The position numbers and the translations under genes are program-made. 62,448 nt of DNA from Cupriavidus consociatus (GTDB taxonomy: Bacteria; Pseudomonadota; Gammaproteobacteria; Burkholderiales; Burkholderiaceae). The notes beneath the pieces are model-generated. The model had not been told where the DNA came from. It did no database searches and was given only the letters and a program-made list of their open reading frames with translations. Location: NCBI RefSeq assembly GCF_017814975.1, contig NZ_JAGIQA010000036.1, forward strand, positions 1 through 62,448, read 5' to 3'. Positions 44,176 to 57,011 of the stretch are shown here, one piece after another (position 1 is the stretch's first letter; each line of letters begins with the position of its first letter).

Positions 44176-46389
44176 ATGAGCGTTACCGGGGCTCCCATCG
44201 ACCGTACCGACGGCGTGCTCAAGGTCACTGGCCGCGCGCGCTACACAGCCGACCATGTCCTGCCGGGACTGGTCCATGCGGTGATGGTCACCAGCACCAT
44301 CCCCCATGGCAAGGTGGCATCGATCGACAGCGCCGCGTGCGAGCAGTTGCCCGGCGTCCGGCTGGTGATGACCCCCTTCAACGCGCCGAAGCTGCCCAAG
44401 GGCGGCAAGGCCGGGGCCGATACGCCGACCGCCGGCCACGTGATGACGCTGCTGCAGGACACCGCGGTCCATTACAACAACCAGCCCATCGCCGTAGTCG
44501 TGGCCGATACGCTGGAGCAGGCGCGCGATGCGGCGGCGCGGCTGGTGGTTCGCTACCGCGAGCAGCCGGCCGTGCTGGACTTCGCGCAGGCACGGGCGCA
44601 CGCCGGCAAGCCGCAGGGCGAAGACGGCGGCCAGGCCGACAGCCGTCGCGGCGATGTCGATGCCGCGCTGCATTCAGCGAGCGCGGTTGTCGACGAGGTT
44701 TACACCACGCCGATGGAGCACCACAACCCGATGGAGCCGCATGCCACCACCGCCGCCTGGGACGGCGACGAGCTGACGCTGTACGACTCGACCCAGTACG
44801 TCACCGGCGTGCGCAAGGCGGTAGCGGCCACGTTCGGCATCCCGGATGGCAAGGTACGCGTGCGCTGCCCCTTCGTCGGTGGCGGCTTCGGTTGCAAGGG
44901 GTCGATGTGGTCGCACGTGGTGCTGGCGGCCATGGCGGCGCGCGCAGCCGGCAGGCCGGTCAAGCTGGTGGTCGAGCGCGTGCAGATGTTCGGGCCGGTG
45001 GGCGCGCGGCCCGTCACCGAGCAGCGCGTGCTCGCCGCTGCCGGCGGCGATGGCCGCCTGCTGGCGATGCGCCACGACGTCGTCATCGGCAGCGCGCAAC
45101 TCGAGGAATGGGTCGAGACTTGCGCCGTGCTGACGCGCTCGCTCTACGCATGCCCCAACCTGCAAACCAGCCATCGGTTGGCACGGCTGCAGATCGGCAC
45201 CATGACCTTCATGCGCGCGCCGGGCGAGGCCCCGGGGAGCTTTGCCTTGGAATGCGCGCTGGACGAGCTGGCCGATCGGCTCGGCATCGATCCGGTCGAG
45301 TTGCGCCTGCGCAACCACGCCGATGCCGATCCGCACAGGGAGAAGCCCTTCTCCAGCAAATCGCTGCGCGAATGCTATCGCGTGGCGGCCGGGCGCTTTG
45401 ACTGGCCGCGCCGCGATCCGAAGCCGTGTTCGATGCAGGCCGGCGGCAAGCTGGTGGGCCTGGGGATGGCCACCGCCACCTACCCTGCCAACCGCTCGGG
45501 CGCGAGCGCCATGGCGCGCATCCTGCCGGACGGGACCGCGCTGGTGCGCAGCGGCTCGCAGGACCTTGGCACCGGCACCTATACCGTCATGACGCAGGTG
45601 GCTGCCGACGCGCTCGGCCTGCCGCTGGAGCGCGTGCGCTTTGAACTGGGCGATACGGATTTCCCGGAGGCGCCGGTCTCGGGCGGCTCGCAATCGGCAG
45701 CCAGCGTCGCGCCGGCGGTGCAGCAGGCCGCCTCTGCCGCACGCAACAAGCTGGTGGCACTGGCCGTGGCCGGCGCGGCCTCGCCGCTCTCCGGCGCGCG
45801 CCCGGATGAGGTGGAAGTCGTGGACGGCTGGCTGCGGCTGCGCAGCGACCCGTCACGCAGCGAGCCGGTCGGCGCCGCCATCGCGCGCGCCGGCGGCCAG
45901 CCGGTCGAGGCCCACGCCAGCGCCGAGCCGGGCGACGAGCGCAAGCAATACTCGATGCATGCCTTCGGCGCGGTCTTCGCCGAGGTCCATGTCGATCCCG
46001 ACCTGGGCGAGGTCCGCGTGCATCGCGTGGTCGGCTGCTACGACGTGGGGCTCGTGCTGAACCGCAAGACCGCGCATAGCCAGCTGGTGGGCGGCATCGT
46101 CTGGGGCATCGGCATGGCGCTGCATGAGAAAAGCGACCTGGACCTCGCCACCGGCCGCGTCGCCAATGCCAACCTCGCTGAATACCATGTGCCGGTCAAC
46201 GCCGACGTGGCCGAGATCGAGGTCGACATGCTGGACGGGCACGATCCGCATATCAATGCGCTGGGCACCAAGGGTATCGGCGAGATCGGCATCGTGGGTG
46301 TCGCCGCCGCCATTGCCAATGCGGTGTACCACGCAACGGGACGGCGTGTGCGAGACCTGCCGCTGACGCCCGACAAATTGCTGGACTGA
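44176..46389 (+). CDS. Aldehyde oxidoreductase, molybdenum-cofactor subunit (PaoC/YagR-like)
   Basis: A 737-residue large subunit of the xanthine-oxidase family, binding the Mo cofactor. N-terminal domain DGVLKVTGRARYTADH; MoCo motifs VGGGFGCKGS and MRAPGEAPGSFALECALDEL; catalytic glutamate in TKGIGEIGIVGVAAAIANA near the C-terminus. It oxidises an aldehyde or aromatic heterocycle; the substrate is not determinable. A PaoD/XdhC-type cofactor-sulfuration gene, usual in E. coli paoABCD, is not adjacent. Confidence 0.94.
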   Translation: MSVTGAPIDRTDGVLKVTGRARYTADHVLPGLVHAVMVTSTIPHGKVASIDSAACEQLPGVRLVMTPFNAPKLPKGGKAGADTPTAGHVMTLLQDTAVHYNNQPIAVVVADTLEQARDAAARLVVRYREQPAVLDFAQARAHAGKPQGEDGGQADSRRGDVDAALHSASAVVDEVYTTPMEHHNPMEPHATTAAWDGDELTLYDSTQYVTGVRKAVAATFGIPDGKVRVRCPFVGGGFGCKGSMWSHVVLAAMAARAAGRPVKLVVERVQMFGPVGARPVTEQRVLAAAGGDGRLLAMRHDVVIGSAQLEEWVETCAVLTRSLYACPNLQTSHRLARLQIGTMTFMRAPGEAPGSFALECALDELADRLGIDPVELRLRNHADADPHREKPFSSKSLRECYRVAAGRFDWPRRDPKPCSMQAGGKLVGLGMATATYPANRSGASAMARILPDGTALVRSGSQDLGTGTYTVMTQVAADALGLPLERVRFELGDTDFPEAPVSGGSQSAASVAPAVQQAASAARNKLVALAVAGAASPLSGARPDEVEVVDGWLRLRSDPSRSEPVGAAIARAGGQPVEAHASAEPGDERKQYSMHAFGAVFAEVHVDPDLGEVRVHRVVGCYDVGLVLNRKTAHSQLVGGIVWGIGMALHEKSDLDLATGRVANANLAEYHVPVNADVAEIEVDMLDGHDPHINALGTKGIGEIGIVGVAAAIANAVYHATGRRVRDLPLTPDKLLD

Positions 46390-46445
46390 ATCCGGCCGGC
46401 ACGCGGGTTGGATGGATTTGGTTTTTTGATTGCTGTTCCTGCCGC

Positions 46446-46544
46446 TTGGCATCTGGCAGGTATTGGTATGCCCGGGTTTCGCCCCTGAAGGGGCGAGTCA
46501 CTTTTGCCCGAGTGGCAAAAGTAACCAAAAACGCGTTCTCTGCC
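46446..46544 (+). repeat. Two-hairpin structured repeat, copy 1
   Basis: Begins 57 bp after the aldehyde oxidoreductase stop. First hairpin CGCCCC-TGAA-GGGGCG (46480-46495); second ACTTTTGCC-CGAGT-GGCAAAAGT (46500-46522), then AACCAAAAACGCG. Copy 2 on the other strand at 47153-47252 has the same order of parts, so the two copies are inverted. Confidence 0.88.
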
Positions 46545-46842
46545 CTGGGCGGGCGGCCACTCTTATCGTAGCGTGCGAGGGGTTTCGTACGGGGCTTCGC
46601 TTCGTTGCAGAACAAGACTGCCTGCCGCCTTGGTGCGCCACAGTGGCCGGGATTGATGCGGCGATTGAACGAGCCCAGAGCTGTTGGGTGGCCCCTGCTG
46701 CTGACGTCAACGTAGGAACGCCTATGGCTGCGCTGCGCACCGGCAGCATCTCAGGTCACGGACTCGGGCACAGAACGCGTCGCTGCGCTCGCTTGGCGCT
46801 CACGCCGTTGAGCCCAGCCCTGTTCCCGCCCGTCTGTCTGCT

Positions 46843-46868
46843 CCCCTCTCCCGCTTGCGGGAGAGGGG
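46843..46868. repeat. Dispersed palindrome, copy 3
   Basis: CCCCTCTCCCGC and GCGGGAGAGGGG form perfect 12-bp arms around TT, inside the gene-free island. Followed by GGGGTGAGGG, a tail common for this family. Related copies at 7614 and 25622. Confidence 0.85.
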
Positions 46869-47152
46869 CCGGGGGTGAGGGCCGGAGCATCCACGAAGTG
46901 CGAACCTTCACACCATACATCGCTCTACGTTAGGCCACCAAGAACCACTCGATGACGGACTTCCACCCCGCCCGCACGAACTGCTACCGTAGAAATTCCC
47001 AAACGGCCTACGTATGTCAACATTCGTTTCCGATCGGTCAGTCTCATTGACCGGTTAATTGCGGGTGTTTGAGAATGGTTCGTCGCCCAGACAATGGCGA
47101 CCAGGTTTAGCAACCTGTCGAACACTCATCGAAGAGAGCTGGCGGCCCGCAG

Positions 47153-47252
47153 GGCCGTAAACGCGTTTTTTGGTGACTTTTTGTCGCTCGGACAAAAAGT
47201 CACCCGCCCTTCAGGGCGGAACCGGGCATATCAAATATCCGCCAGATGCCCA
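47153..47252 (-). repeat. Two-hairpin structured repeat, copy 2 (inverted)
   Basis: Starts 31 bp after the dnaE2 stop and reads on the minus strand like copy 1. Hairpin 1 is CGCCC-TGAA-GGGCG; hairpin 2 is GGTGACTTTTTGTC-CGAGC-GACAAAAAGTCACC, a perfect 14-bp stem. Compared with copy 1, one pair in the stem is changed from C-G to T-A on both sides, keeping pairing. Confidence 0.88.
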
Positions 47253-47282
47253 GCCGCAGCACAAACATATACACAAAAAAAC

Positions 47283-50677
<3,395 letters not shown>

Positions 50678-50681
<4 letters not shown>

Positions 50682-52246
50682 GCGAACAACCCGTGCAGGA
50701 ACCAGCGGTACTCGCTGCCCTCGTCCGCGCCGTGGCCGGGGCGTTCGCGATAGATCCAGCAGCGCAGGCCGTCGGCGCGCTCGGCGATGAAGTAATCGCG
50801 CGTGGCCAGCGCGCCGTCCCACCAGCCGGCCTCGATGCGCTCGGGCCGGCTCAGCAGGGCCAGCGGCCCGCCGTGGCTGGGGCGGTGCTGCTGCACCGGC
50901 AGCGGCAGCGGTTGCGGCAGCAGCCACAGCGGGCGCTCCGGCAGCGGACCCGGCATGGCGGTGGCCTTGCCGCCGGGCTGGGGTTCGTCGACCGGCACCC
51001 AGCGATTGGCGCGCTCGGGCCGATGGTCGGCCAGCGGCCGCGGCTGCAGCACGTTGTCGCGGCCCAGCCGCGCCATCAGCGTATCGAGCAGGCGGCCCAG
51101 GTCTTCCGGCGAGCCGCCGGGCTCCGGGAACAGCGCATCGCTCTGCGGCACGCAGGCCTGCATCGCTTCCACGCGCAGCGCCAGGCCGGTGACCGGGGCG
51201 TGGAAGTTGAGCTTGTCGAGCTTTTCGCGCAGCAGCCGCGACAGGTGCGCGGGATCGCGGCTGGGTTGGGCCAGGCCGAGCGCGACCGGAGTCCCTTCGG
51301 TATCGACGCCGCGCCGGTAGCGCTCATGCTCCAGCACCAGCACGCAGCGCGTGACGCCGGCCTGCAGCAGCGCCAGCCAGCCGGCCAGTGCCAGCAGCAG
51401 GCGCTGCGCGCCGGCCAGCACGCCTTCGGCGGCTTCAATGCGCCCGGGCAGGTCCATGCGCTGCGCAAACGTGGGCGGCGCCGCGTACCAGGCAAAGCGC
51501 GCCGGGGCCTCGCCATAGGCCTGGTCCAGCCGCGCCAGCAACGCGGGGCCCAGCCGCCGCGTCAGGCCGGCGCGCGGCAGGCGCCGCACCTCGCCCAGCG
51601 TGCGGCAGCCGACGCCGTCGAGCCAGGCCGGGTCGGCCAGCGTGTGCAGCGCCTCGACCGGCAGGCAGTCGAGCAGCCGGTGCAGGCGCGCCATGCCCAC
51701 CGCCCGGCGCGCGGGCCGCACCACGCCGCGGCGGGTGCGCCGCAGCGGCTGGCGCGCCAGCCAGGCGGCGCCGTGCGCAGTCGGGCCGCTGCCCACCTGG
51801 GCAATGGTGCCGAGCTGGCGCACGCAGGCGCGCACCGCGCGGCACAGCGCGCGGTGGCCGCCGAAGAGGCGCAGGCTGGCGGTGACGTCGAGCATCACGG
51901 TGGCCGATTCCGGCTCCTCGTCGAACGTCACGGCCGGCGTGAAGCGCAGCAGCGCCAGCGCGACCGTTTCCATCAGCGCCGCTTCCGCAACCGGGTCGCG
52001 CTCCAGCTGCACGATGTCCGCCGACAGCGCCTGCACGCCGCCGCGCCGCATGCCGTAGCGCACGCCCAGCTGCATCGCGGGACCGTTGGCCAGCACCACC
52101 TGCTCCTGCGCCATCACCGCCACCGGCAGCGCATGGTGCAGCGTACCGGCGAGGGGGGATGGGCTGGAGGCAACCGGCTCAGGCCAGTTGGGCTGCAGTG
52201 CGTCCAGGGGCAGGCGCGGCAGGTGCACCGCGATCCAGTACGGCAT
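50678..52246 (-). CDS. imuB: Y-family polymerase-like mutasome adaptor
   Basis: A 522-residue DinB-related protein (ImuB) which links ImuA and DnaE2 to the beta clamp. N-terminus MPYWIAVHLPRLPLDAL is diagnostic. Y-family fold parts are visible (VMLDVTASLRLFGGH, LHTLADPAWLDGVGCRTLGEVRRL), while the full catalytic acidic set of true polymerases is not evident, as expected for ImuB. The Pro-rich C-terminal part includes an RPLWLLPQPLPLP stretch, likely the clamp/partner-binding region. Its start lies within imuA (68-nt overlap). Confidence 0.94.
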
Positions 52247-53093
52247 CGGGAGAAGACTGAGAAGACGAAGACACAATGGAAGGCGCGGCGGCCGGAGCGC
52301 CGGCGGGCACGGGCCAGGCGGCCGTGCGCGTGGCAGCCTCCATCCCGCCCAGGCGCAGCAGCAACGGGGTATCGCGCACCGGGCCGCGCCGCTTGTGGAA
52401 GGTGATCGACAGCACATTGCCGGGTTGCGGCGCCAGCAGCAGGCGCAACACCGCCGGCGACGACTCGCGCAGCGCAGCGGCCGGGCGCAGCGCCCACACC
52501 ACCGCGTCGCCGGCCTGCGCCAGCACCTGCAGCCGGCGCAACGCCTCGGGCCGGGCCATGGGCAGCCACACCAGCACGCCGCCGAAGGCCTGGCTGCGCA
52601 GCACCTGTTCGGCCGCCCACAGCATGTCGGCCTGCTGCGCGGCCTTGGCGGCCCCGGCAGGCGGACGCAGCCAGTACAGCTGGCGCGCCGGCAGGCCGGC
52701 CGCGGCGAGGCCCATCGCATTGGGCAGGCAAGGCGGCGCCACCAGCGCGATGCGGCGCCCCGCCCCGGCCAGCGCGCGCAGTGCCGGCAGCAGCAGGCGC
52801 AGTTCGCCCGCGCCGCCCTGCGTGGTCAGCAGTTCGGTCAGTCCGCCAGCCGGCCAGCCGCCGCCGGGCAGTTCGGCCGAGAGCGCGTCATACCCGGTCG
52901 GGCACACCGCGGCACTGCCGGCACGGCCAAGCTGGCCGGCGCGCCACAGGCCGGGATAGCGCTGCTCGAGCGCCGACAGCGCCTGCTGCCGCGTGGCATG
53001 GGCCGCTGGGGCTGCGGGCCTGGCCGGCGTTGGCGCGGGGAAAGGAACGCCCTCCGCCGCCTTGGGCGGGGCTGCGTAAGATTGCGCAGGCAT
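52179..53093 (-). CDS. imuA: ImuA, SOS mutasome RecA-like factor
   Basis: A 304-residue ImuA with low similarity to RecA/SulA. Segments: GYDALSAELPGGGWPAGGLTEL, RRIALVAPPCLPNAMGL, WLPMARPEALRRLQVLAQAG and LRLGGMEAATRTAAW. The N-terminal 40 residues are Pro/Ala-rich. The C-terminal ~25 residues, Ser/Ala/Pro-rich, overlap the imuB coding sequence in another frame. A near-perfect LexA box lies 50-70 bp upstream of the ATG, showing damage control of the operon. Confidence 0.93.
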   Translation of the reverse strand: MPAQSYAAPPKAAEGVPFPAPTPARPAAPAAHATRQQALSALEQRYPGLWRAGQLGRAGSAAVCPTGYDALSAELPGGGWPAGGLTELLTTQGGAGELRLLLPALRALAGAGRRIALVAPPCLPNAMGLAAAGLPARQLYWLRPPAGAAKAAQQADMLWAAEQVLRSQAFGGVLVWLPMARPEALRRLQVLAQAGDAVVWALRPAAALRESSPAVLRLLLAPQPGNVLSITFHKRRGPVRDTPLLLRLGGMEAATRTAAWPVPAGAPAAAPSIVSSSSQSSPDAVLDRGAPAAPAPGRTAAQLA

Positions 53094-53143
53094 GTGAAGT
53101 CGGGATCGCTCGCGGGAAGCGAGGACATAGGATATTTACGATA

Positions 53144-53161
53144 ACTGTATATTTATACAGT
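53144..53161 (-). promoter_or_regulatory. LexA (SOS) box of imuA-imuB-dnaE2
   Basis: ACTGTATATTTATACAGT has perfect 8-bp arms around TT and matches the CTGT-N8-ACAG LexA consensus exactly. It lies 50-70 bp upstream of the imuA start in an AT-rich patch, so LexA repression of the cassette is very likely. Confidence 0.93.
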
Positions 53162-53287
53162 ATCGAGGGCGAGCGCAAGGGGTAGCCGCGCGAAGGATGC
53201 CAGGGGTGGTGCGCGGGGCACCGAAGGTTCGGGCGGACGGGCTCCAAAACCTCCGTGAAGAGAAAGGGGCGCGAACGCCCCATGGGT

Positions 53288-53719
53288 TTATTTCAGGTAC
53301 TTCATCGTGGCAACGCCCGTCGCCACCAGCAATTCCTGGTCAAGCCAGACTTCAGCACGCGAAAAGAAAATCGAGCGCCCGCGCCGGTCGACAGTGCCCC
53401 TGGCCATCAGCACACTGCCCGTGCCATTGCTCAAGAAATTGGAAGTCAGCGACAGCGTCACCGCATGCCGCGCCGCCTCGCCCGGCGCCGAGAACAGGCC
53501 GGCATAGCCGGTGGCGGCGTCCAGCAGTGTGCAGATCGTGCCGCCATGGACGACGCGGCTGCGATTCAGCATGCTGGACGTGACCGGCAGTTCAAGCTCC
53601 ACGTAATCGGGGCGCCACTGCGTGATGCGGACACCGATGCTTTCGAGGGCGGGGTTGTCCAGGGAGAAACCGCCCCCGGCGCCACCTTCCGTCACGGTTT
53701 CCGTTGATTGGATTTTCAT
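53288..53719 (-). CDS. PaaI/YiiD-type hotdog-fold thioesterase
   Basis: A 143-residue single hotdog-domain acyl-CoA thioesterase. The signature around residue 55-75 is NRSRVVHGGTICTLLDAATGYAG, with HGG and the acidic residue of the active helix. A GTG 15 nt upstream (53734) is an alternative start. It lies between the SOS cassette and the PQQ dehydrogenase operon, with no clear pathway partner. Confidence 0.9.
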   Translation of the reverse strand: MKIQSTETVTEGGAGGGFSLDNPALESIGVRITQWRPDYVELELPVTSSMLNRSRVVHGGTICTLLDAATGYAGLFSAPGEAARHAVTLSLTSNFLSNGTGSVLMARGTVDRRGRSIFFSRAEVWLDQELLVATGVATMKYLK

Positions 53720-53857
53720 TTCACTGCTCACCACGGCTCAAATTGTCCAGGCGCTATTTCCTCGCGATTTGCGGCACCAAACAATTCCGATTTGGCGAAC
53801 AGCCACTTTTGCGTGCATGAAGCGCGCGGGCCGGGCCTGGCCCGCGCGCACTCCACG

Positions 53858-56002
53858 TCAGGGCTTCTTCGGCCGCACCGCGTCGGCGGTGCCCTGGATG
53901 AACGCCTGGATCTTGACCACGTCCTCGGCCGTCAGCTTGCCGGTGAAATCCGGCATGCCCTTCTGCACGAACGGCCCGTTGAACAGGATCTTGTCGAGGT
54001 GCTCGATCATCGGCGCGCCGACATAGGCCAGGTTGGGGATATTGCCGCCCTTGTCGACGCCAGGCACGCCATGGCAGAAGACGCAGTTGTTGACGTAGAG
54101 CTTCTGCCCGTCGGCAACCTTGGCGGGGTCGTACTTCACCCCGCTCAGCAGCGGCGCCATCGCGTACGGCGCCGACTCCGGCATCGGCTTCTTGCCGTTC
54201 AGGACAAAGGTATAGACCCGCCCCGGCGCCTGCTTGTCGCTGCCGCGCTGGCTCAGGCCATACACGCCGCCCCAGCCCACTGCCACCGAGACGTACTGCT
54301 TGCCGTCGAGCAGGTAGGTCACGGGCGCCGCCACCACGCCGGAGCCGGTCGGCGCCTGCCACAGCTTTTCGCCGGTGCCGGCGTGGTACGCCACCAGCCG
54401 TCCGTCCGCGGTGCCCTGGAACACCAGGTTGCCGGCGGTCGCGAGCGTGCCGCCGTTCCACGGGCCGGCATGGTCCTGGTGCCATACCGCCTTCTGCGCC
54501 AGCGGGTCCCAGGCGATCAGCCGCCCCATCGGCTTGCTTTTGGGCGGCTCGGCATTGACCAGCATGCCCAGGTTCCAGCCCACGCCGCGATGCGCCTCGG
54601 GCGAGTCCTTCTGGTTGTGGACCCACTCCTTGTTGTCGGCCAGCGTCAGCGGCACGTGCTGCGCCGGGATGAAGGCCAGCCCCAGCCTGGGGTGGAACGA
54701 CATCGAATGCCAGTTGTGCGCGCCGAACGGCCCCGGCACGATATCCGCCGGCTTGCCCGAGGTGTCCGACTGCGGCGTCTCGATCGGCCGGCCGTCCTTG
54801 TCATAGCCTGACGCCCAGTTGACGTCGACGAAGTTCTTGGCCGAGATGAACTTGCCGTTGGTCCGGTCGATCACGAAGAAGAAGCCGTTCTTGGGCGCGT
54901 GCAGGATCACCTTGCGCGGCTGGCCGTCGATCTTCAGGTCGGCCAGGATGATGTCCTGCGTCGAGGTGTAGTCCCAGTTGTCGCCCGGCGTTTCCTGGTA
55001 ATGCCAGACGTATTCGCCGGTGTCGGGATTCAGCGCCACCACGGAAGCCGCGTAGAGATTGTCGCCGCCCTTCGGGCTGCGCAGCTTGCGGCTCCAGGGG
55101 CCGGCGTTGCCGGTACCGATGTACATCAGGTTCAGCTCGGGGTCGAACGCCATGGTATTCCACACCGTGCCGCCGCCGCCGTTGATCCAGTACTTGCCGC
55201 TGGGATCCCAGGTAGCCGCGGCCTTTGCCATGGCTTCGTTCTCGAAAGGCCTGGCGGGGTCGCCCGGCACCGTGTACCAGCGCCATTGCTGCTTGCCGGT
55301 CTCGGCATCGTAGGCGGTGATGTAGCCGCGCACGCCGTACTCCGCGCCGCCGTTGCCGATGATCACCTTGCCGTTGTAGACGCGGGGCGCGCCGGTGATG
55401 GTGTAGGACTTGCCGCGGTCGACGATGGTGTCCTGCTCCCACACTTTCTTGCCGGTGGCGGCGTCGATCGCCACCAGCCGGCCATCGAAGGCACCGACGA
55501 AGACCTTGCCCTTGTACAGCGCCACGCCGCGGTTGACCACGTCGCAGCAGCCCTTGTAGGCCTGGTCGCGCGGCACCTGGGGATCATAGGTCCACAGGCG
55601 CTTGCCGGTGCGCGCGTCGATGGCATGCACCACGCTCCACGGCGCGGAGACGTACATGACGCCATCGACCACCAGCGGCGTCGCTTCCACGCCGCGCGTC
55701 GACTCCAGGTCGTAGGACCACGCCAGCCCCAGGTCCTTGACGTTGCCTGCGTTGACCTGCTCCAGCTTGCTGAAGCGGGTCTCGGCGTAATCCAGGCCAT
55801 AGCTGGGCCAGTTCGGCGTGCCGGCCTCGTTGGCGCGGATGGCGGCGCCGTCCACGCGCGCGGCAGCGTGGGCCGGTTTGTGCGCCTTTTTTGCCGGGCG
55901 GGAGGCGGCATTGCCTTCGGCGCCGAATGCCATCGGCACCGGCAGCGCCACGCTGGCCGCGGCCATCATGCTGACTATCAGGCGTAGCTTGTTGCTATGC
56001 AT
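53858..56002 (-). CDS. PQQ- and heme-dependent alcohol dehydrogenase (type II quinohemoprotein)
   Basis: A 714-residue periplasmic enzyme oxidising alcohols to aldehydes. Signal peptide (LRLIVSMMAAASVALPVPMAFGAEG); eight-bladed propeller with W-motifs; vicinal disulfide in KGCCDVVNRG near residue 150 over PQQ; catalytic Asp in PGDNWDYTST near 343; C-terminal cytochrome c domain with CVFCHG near 640 and KGMPDFTGKLT. Fusion of both domains marks type II (QedA/ThfaDH-like). GAGGAG site precedes the ATG. Last gene of the ALDH / outer-membrane / PQQ-DH operon, 36 nt after the OMP gene. Confidence 0.95.
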   Translation of the reverse strand: MHSNKLRLIVSMMAAASVALPVPMAFGAEGNAASRPAKKAHKPAHAAARVDGAAIRANEAGTPNWPSYGLDYAETRFSKLEQVNAGNVKDLGLAWSYDLESTRGVEATPLVVDGVMYVSAPWSVVHAIDARTGKRLWTYDPQVPRDQAYKGCCDVVNRGVALYKGKVFVGAFDGRLVAIDAATGKKVWEQDTIVDRGKSYTITGAPRVYNGKVIIGNGGAEYGVRGYITAYDAETGKQQWRWYTVPGDPARPFENEAMAKAAATWDPSGKYWINGGGGTVWNTMAFDPELNLMYIGTGNAGPWSRKLRSPKGGDNLYAASVVALNPDTGEYVWHYQETPGDNWDYTSTQDIILADLKIDGQPRKVILHAPKNGFFFVIDRTNGKFISAKNFVDVNWASGYDKDGRPIETPQSDTSGKPADIVPGPFGAHNWHSMSFHPRLGLAFIPAQHVPLTLADNKEWVHNQKDSPEAHRGVGWNLGMLVNAEPPKSKPMGRLIAWDPLAQKAVWHQDHAGPWNGGTLATAGNLVFQGTADGRLVAYHAGTGEKLWQAPTGSGVVAAPVTYLLDGKQYVSVAVGWGGVYGLSQRGSDKQAPGRVYTFVLNGKKPMPESAPYAMAPLLSGVKYDPAKVADGQKLYVNNCVFCHGVPGVDKGGNIPNLAYVGAPMIEHLDKILFNGPFVQKGMPDFTGKLTAEDVVKIQAFIQGTADAVRPKKP

Positions 56003-56038
56003 CTTGGTCTCCTCTGTCTTCATTCTTGATATGGCGAT

Positions 56039-56959
56039 TCAGAACACCTTGAGCAGGCGCAGGTTGACGCGCAGGTTTTCCAGCGGCCCATTGCGTACCG
56101 AGATATCGCGGCCGAAGGTGCCGAGGACCTGGAACGTCGCGGCCGGGAACCAGGCGAAGCCGAGCGAGAACTTCGACGTATTGGTGCGATCGTCGCGCGA
56201 TACGCCGTTGACCGCGGTCTCGCCACCGAACGCATACGACAGTGCGCCGCGCACATCGAAGCGCTCGGTGAAGTGGTAGCGCAGCCAGCCCTGCCCCTGC
56301 ACCAGCGCGTCCTGCCTGAGCGTGGCGGCATTCGGGCCGAACTTGCTGTTGTTGCCGAACACGGTGACGTCGGCCACCAGGTCGAGCGTGACTTTGTCGG
56401 CCAGCGGCGTGATATAGCCCGCCTGCAGCGCAAATTTCCAGCGGTGCTCGCCGAGGTTCAGCGGCCGGTTCTGGTCGTAGCTGCCGGTCGGCACGAACAG
56501 GAACGGCGTGATGCCGACATAGCGCTTCTTGTCGGGCTGGTTCACCAGCCACACCGTCGACGCCAGTATCAGGTCGCCCACGCCGCCGGCACTGCCCAGT
56601 GCGCTGAGGTTATCGGTGGCGCGCAGCTTGCCGAACGGCAGCAGAAACTGCGGGTCGATGGTGATGCCGCCGACTTCCATGAAGCGCACATAGCGCACGA
56701 TGCCCACGTCCGAATCCAGGTTGCCGCCCGCGACGCGGTTGCCGCCGGCATAGACGCGGTCGCGCTGCGCATGCTGGTAATACAGCAGGCCGAGATTGGT
56801 GCCCGCGGGCAATGCAGTGTAGTCGCTCGCGTCCACGTCAATGGCGCGCGCCGGCGATACGCCGAACAGCAGGGCCAATGCCACGCCGGCCGCCTGCGCC
56901 GCAGCGCTGCGTACGGGCGAGCGCCGTCCCCGGCCCCCGGCCGTTCTGGTTTGATCCAT
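56039..56959 (-). CDS. Outer-membrane 'MetA-pathway phenol degradation'-type protein
   Basis: A 306-residue outer-membrane beta-barrel of the PF13557 type (SphA-like, also annotated 'transporter'). Signal peptide (AAQAAGVALALLFGVSPARA), then beta-rich sequence such as GGITIDPQFLLPFGKL, YVGITPFLFVPTGSYD and SLGFAWFPAATFQVL, ending in an aromatic/hydrophobic residue (LLKVF). Strong GGAGGAG ribosome site. Middle gene of the sigma-54 operon; probably a channel for the alcohol substrate. Confidence 0.9.
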   Translation of the reverse strand: MDQTRTAGGRGRRSPVRSAAAQAAGVALALLFGVSPARAIDVDASDYTALPAGTNLGLLYYQHAQRDRVYAGGNRVAGGNLDSDVGIVRYVRFMEVGGITIDPQFLLPFGKLRATDNLSALGSAGGVGDLILASTVWLVNQPDKKRYVGITPFLFVPTGSYDQNRPLNLGEHRWKFALQAGYITPLADKVTLDLVADVTVFGNNSKFGPNAATLRQDALVQGQGWLRYHFTERFDVRGALSYAFGGETAVNGVSRDDRTNTSKFSLGFAWFPAATFQVLGTFGRDISVRNGPLENLRVNLRLLKVF

Positions 56960-57011
56960 GTCTCCTCCGGTTTTTTTCTTGCGCCGCCCGCCGCGCGGCG
57001 GGCGTGCCGCG

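Larger units (their letters stand above)
46390..47282. other. Gene-free repeat island between convergent operons
   Basis: About 890 bp without a credible gene. It contains an inverted pair of ~99-bp structured repeats (46446-46544, 47153-47252) and a palindrome (46843-46868). ORFs here are short and of poor amino-acid composition. No transposase fragment is recognised. Confidence 0.7.

Noticed and set aside
46390..47282. Possible IS or transposase remnant in the repeat island
   Set aside because: No transposase residues in any frame; only short repeats are seen.
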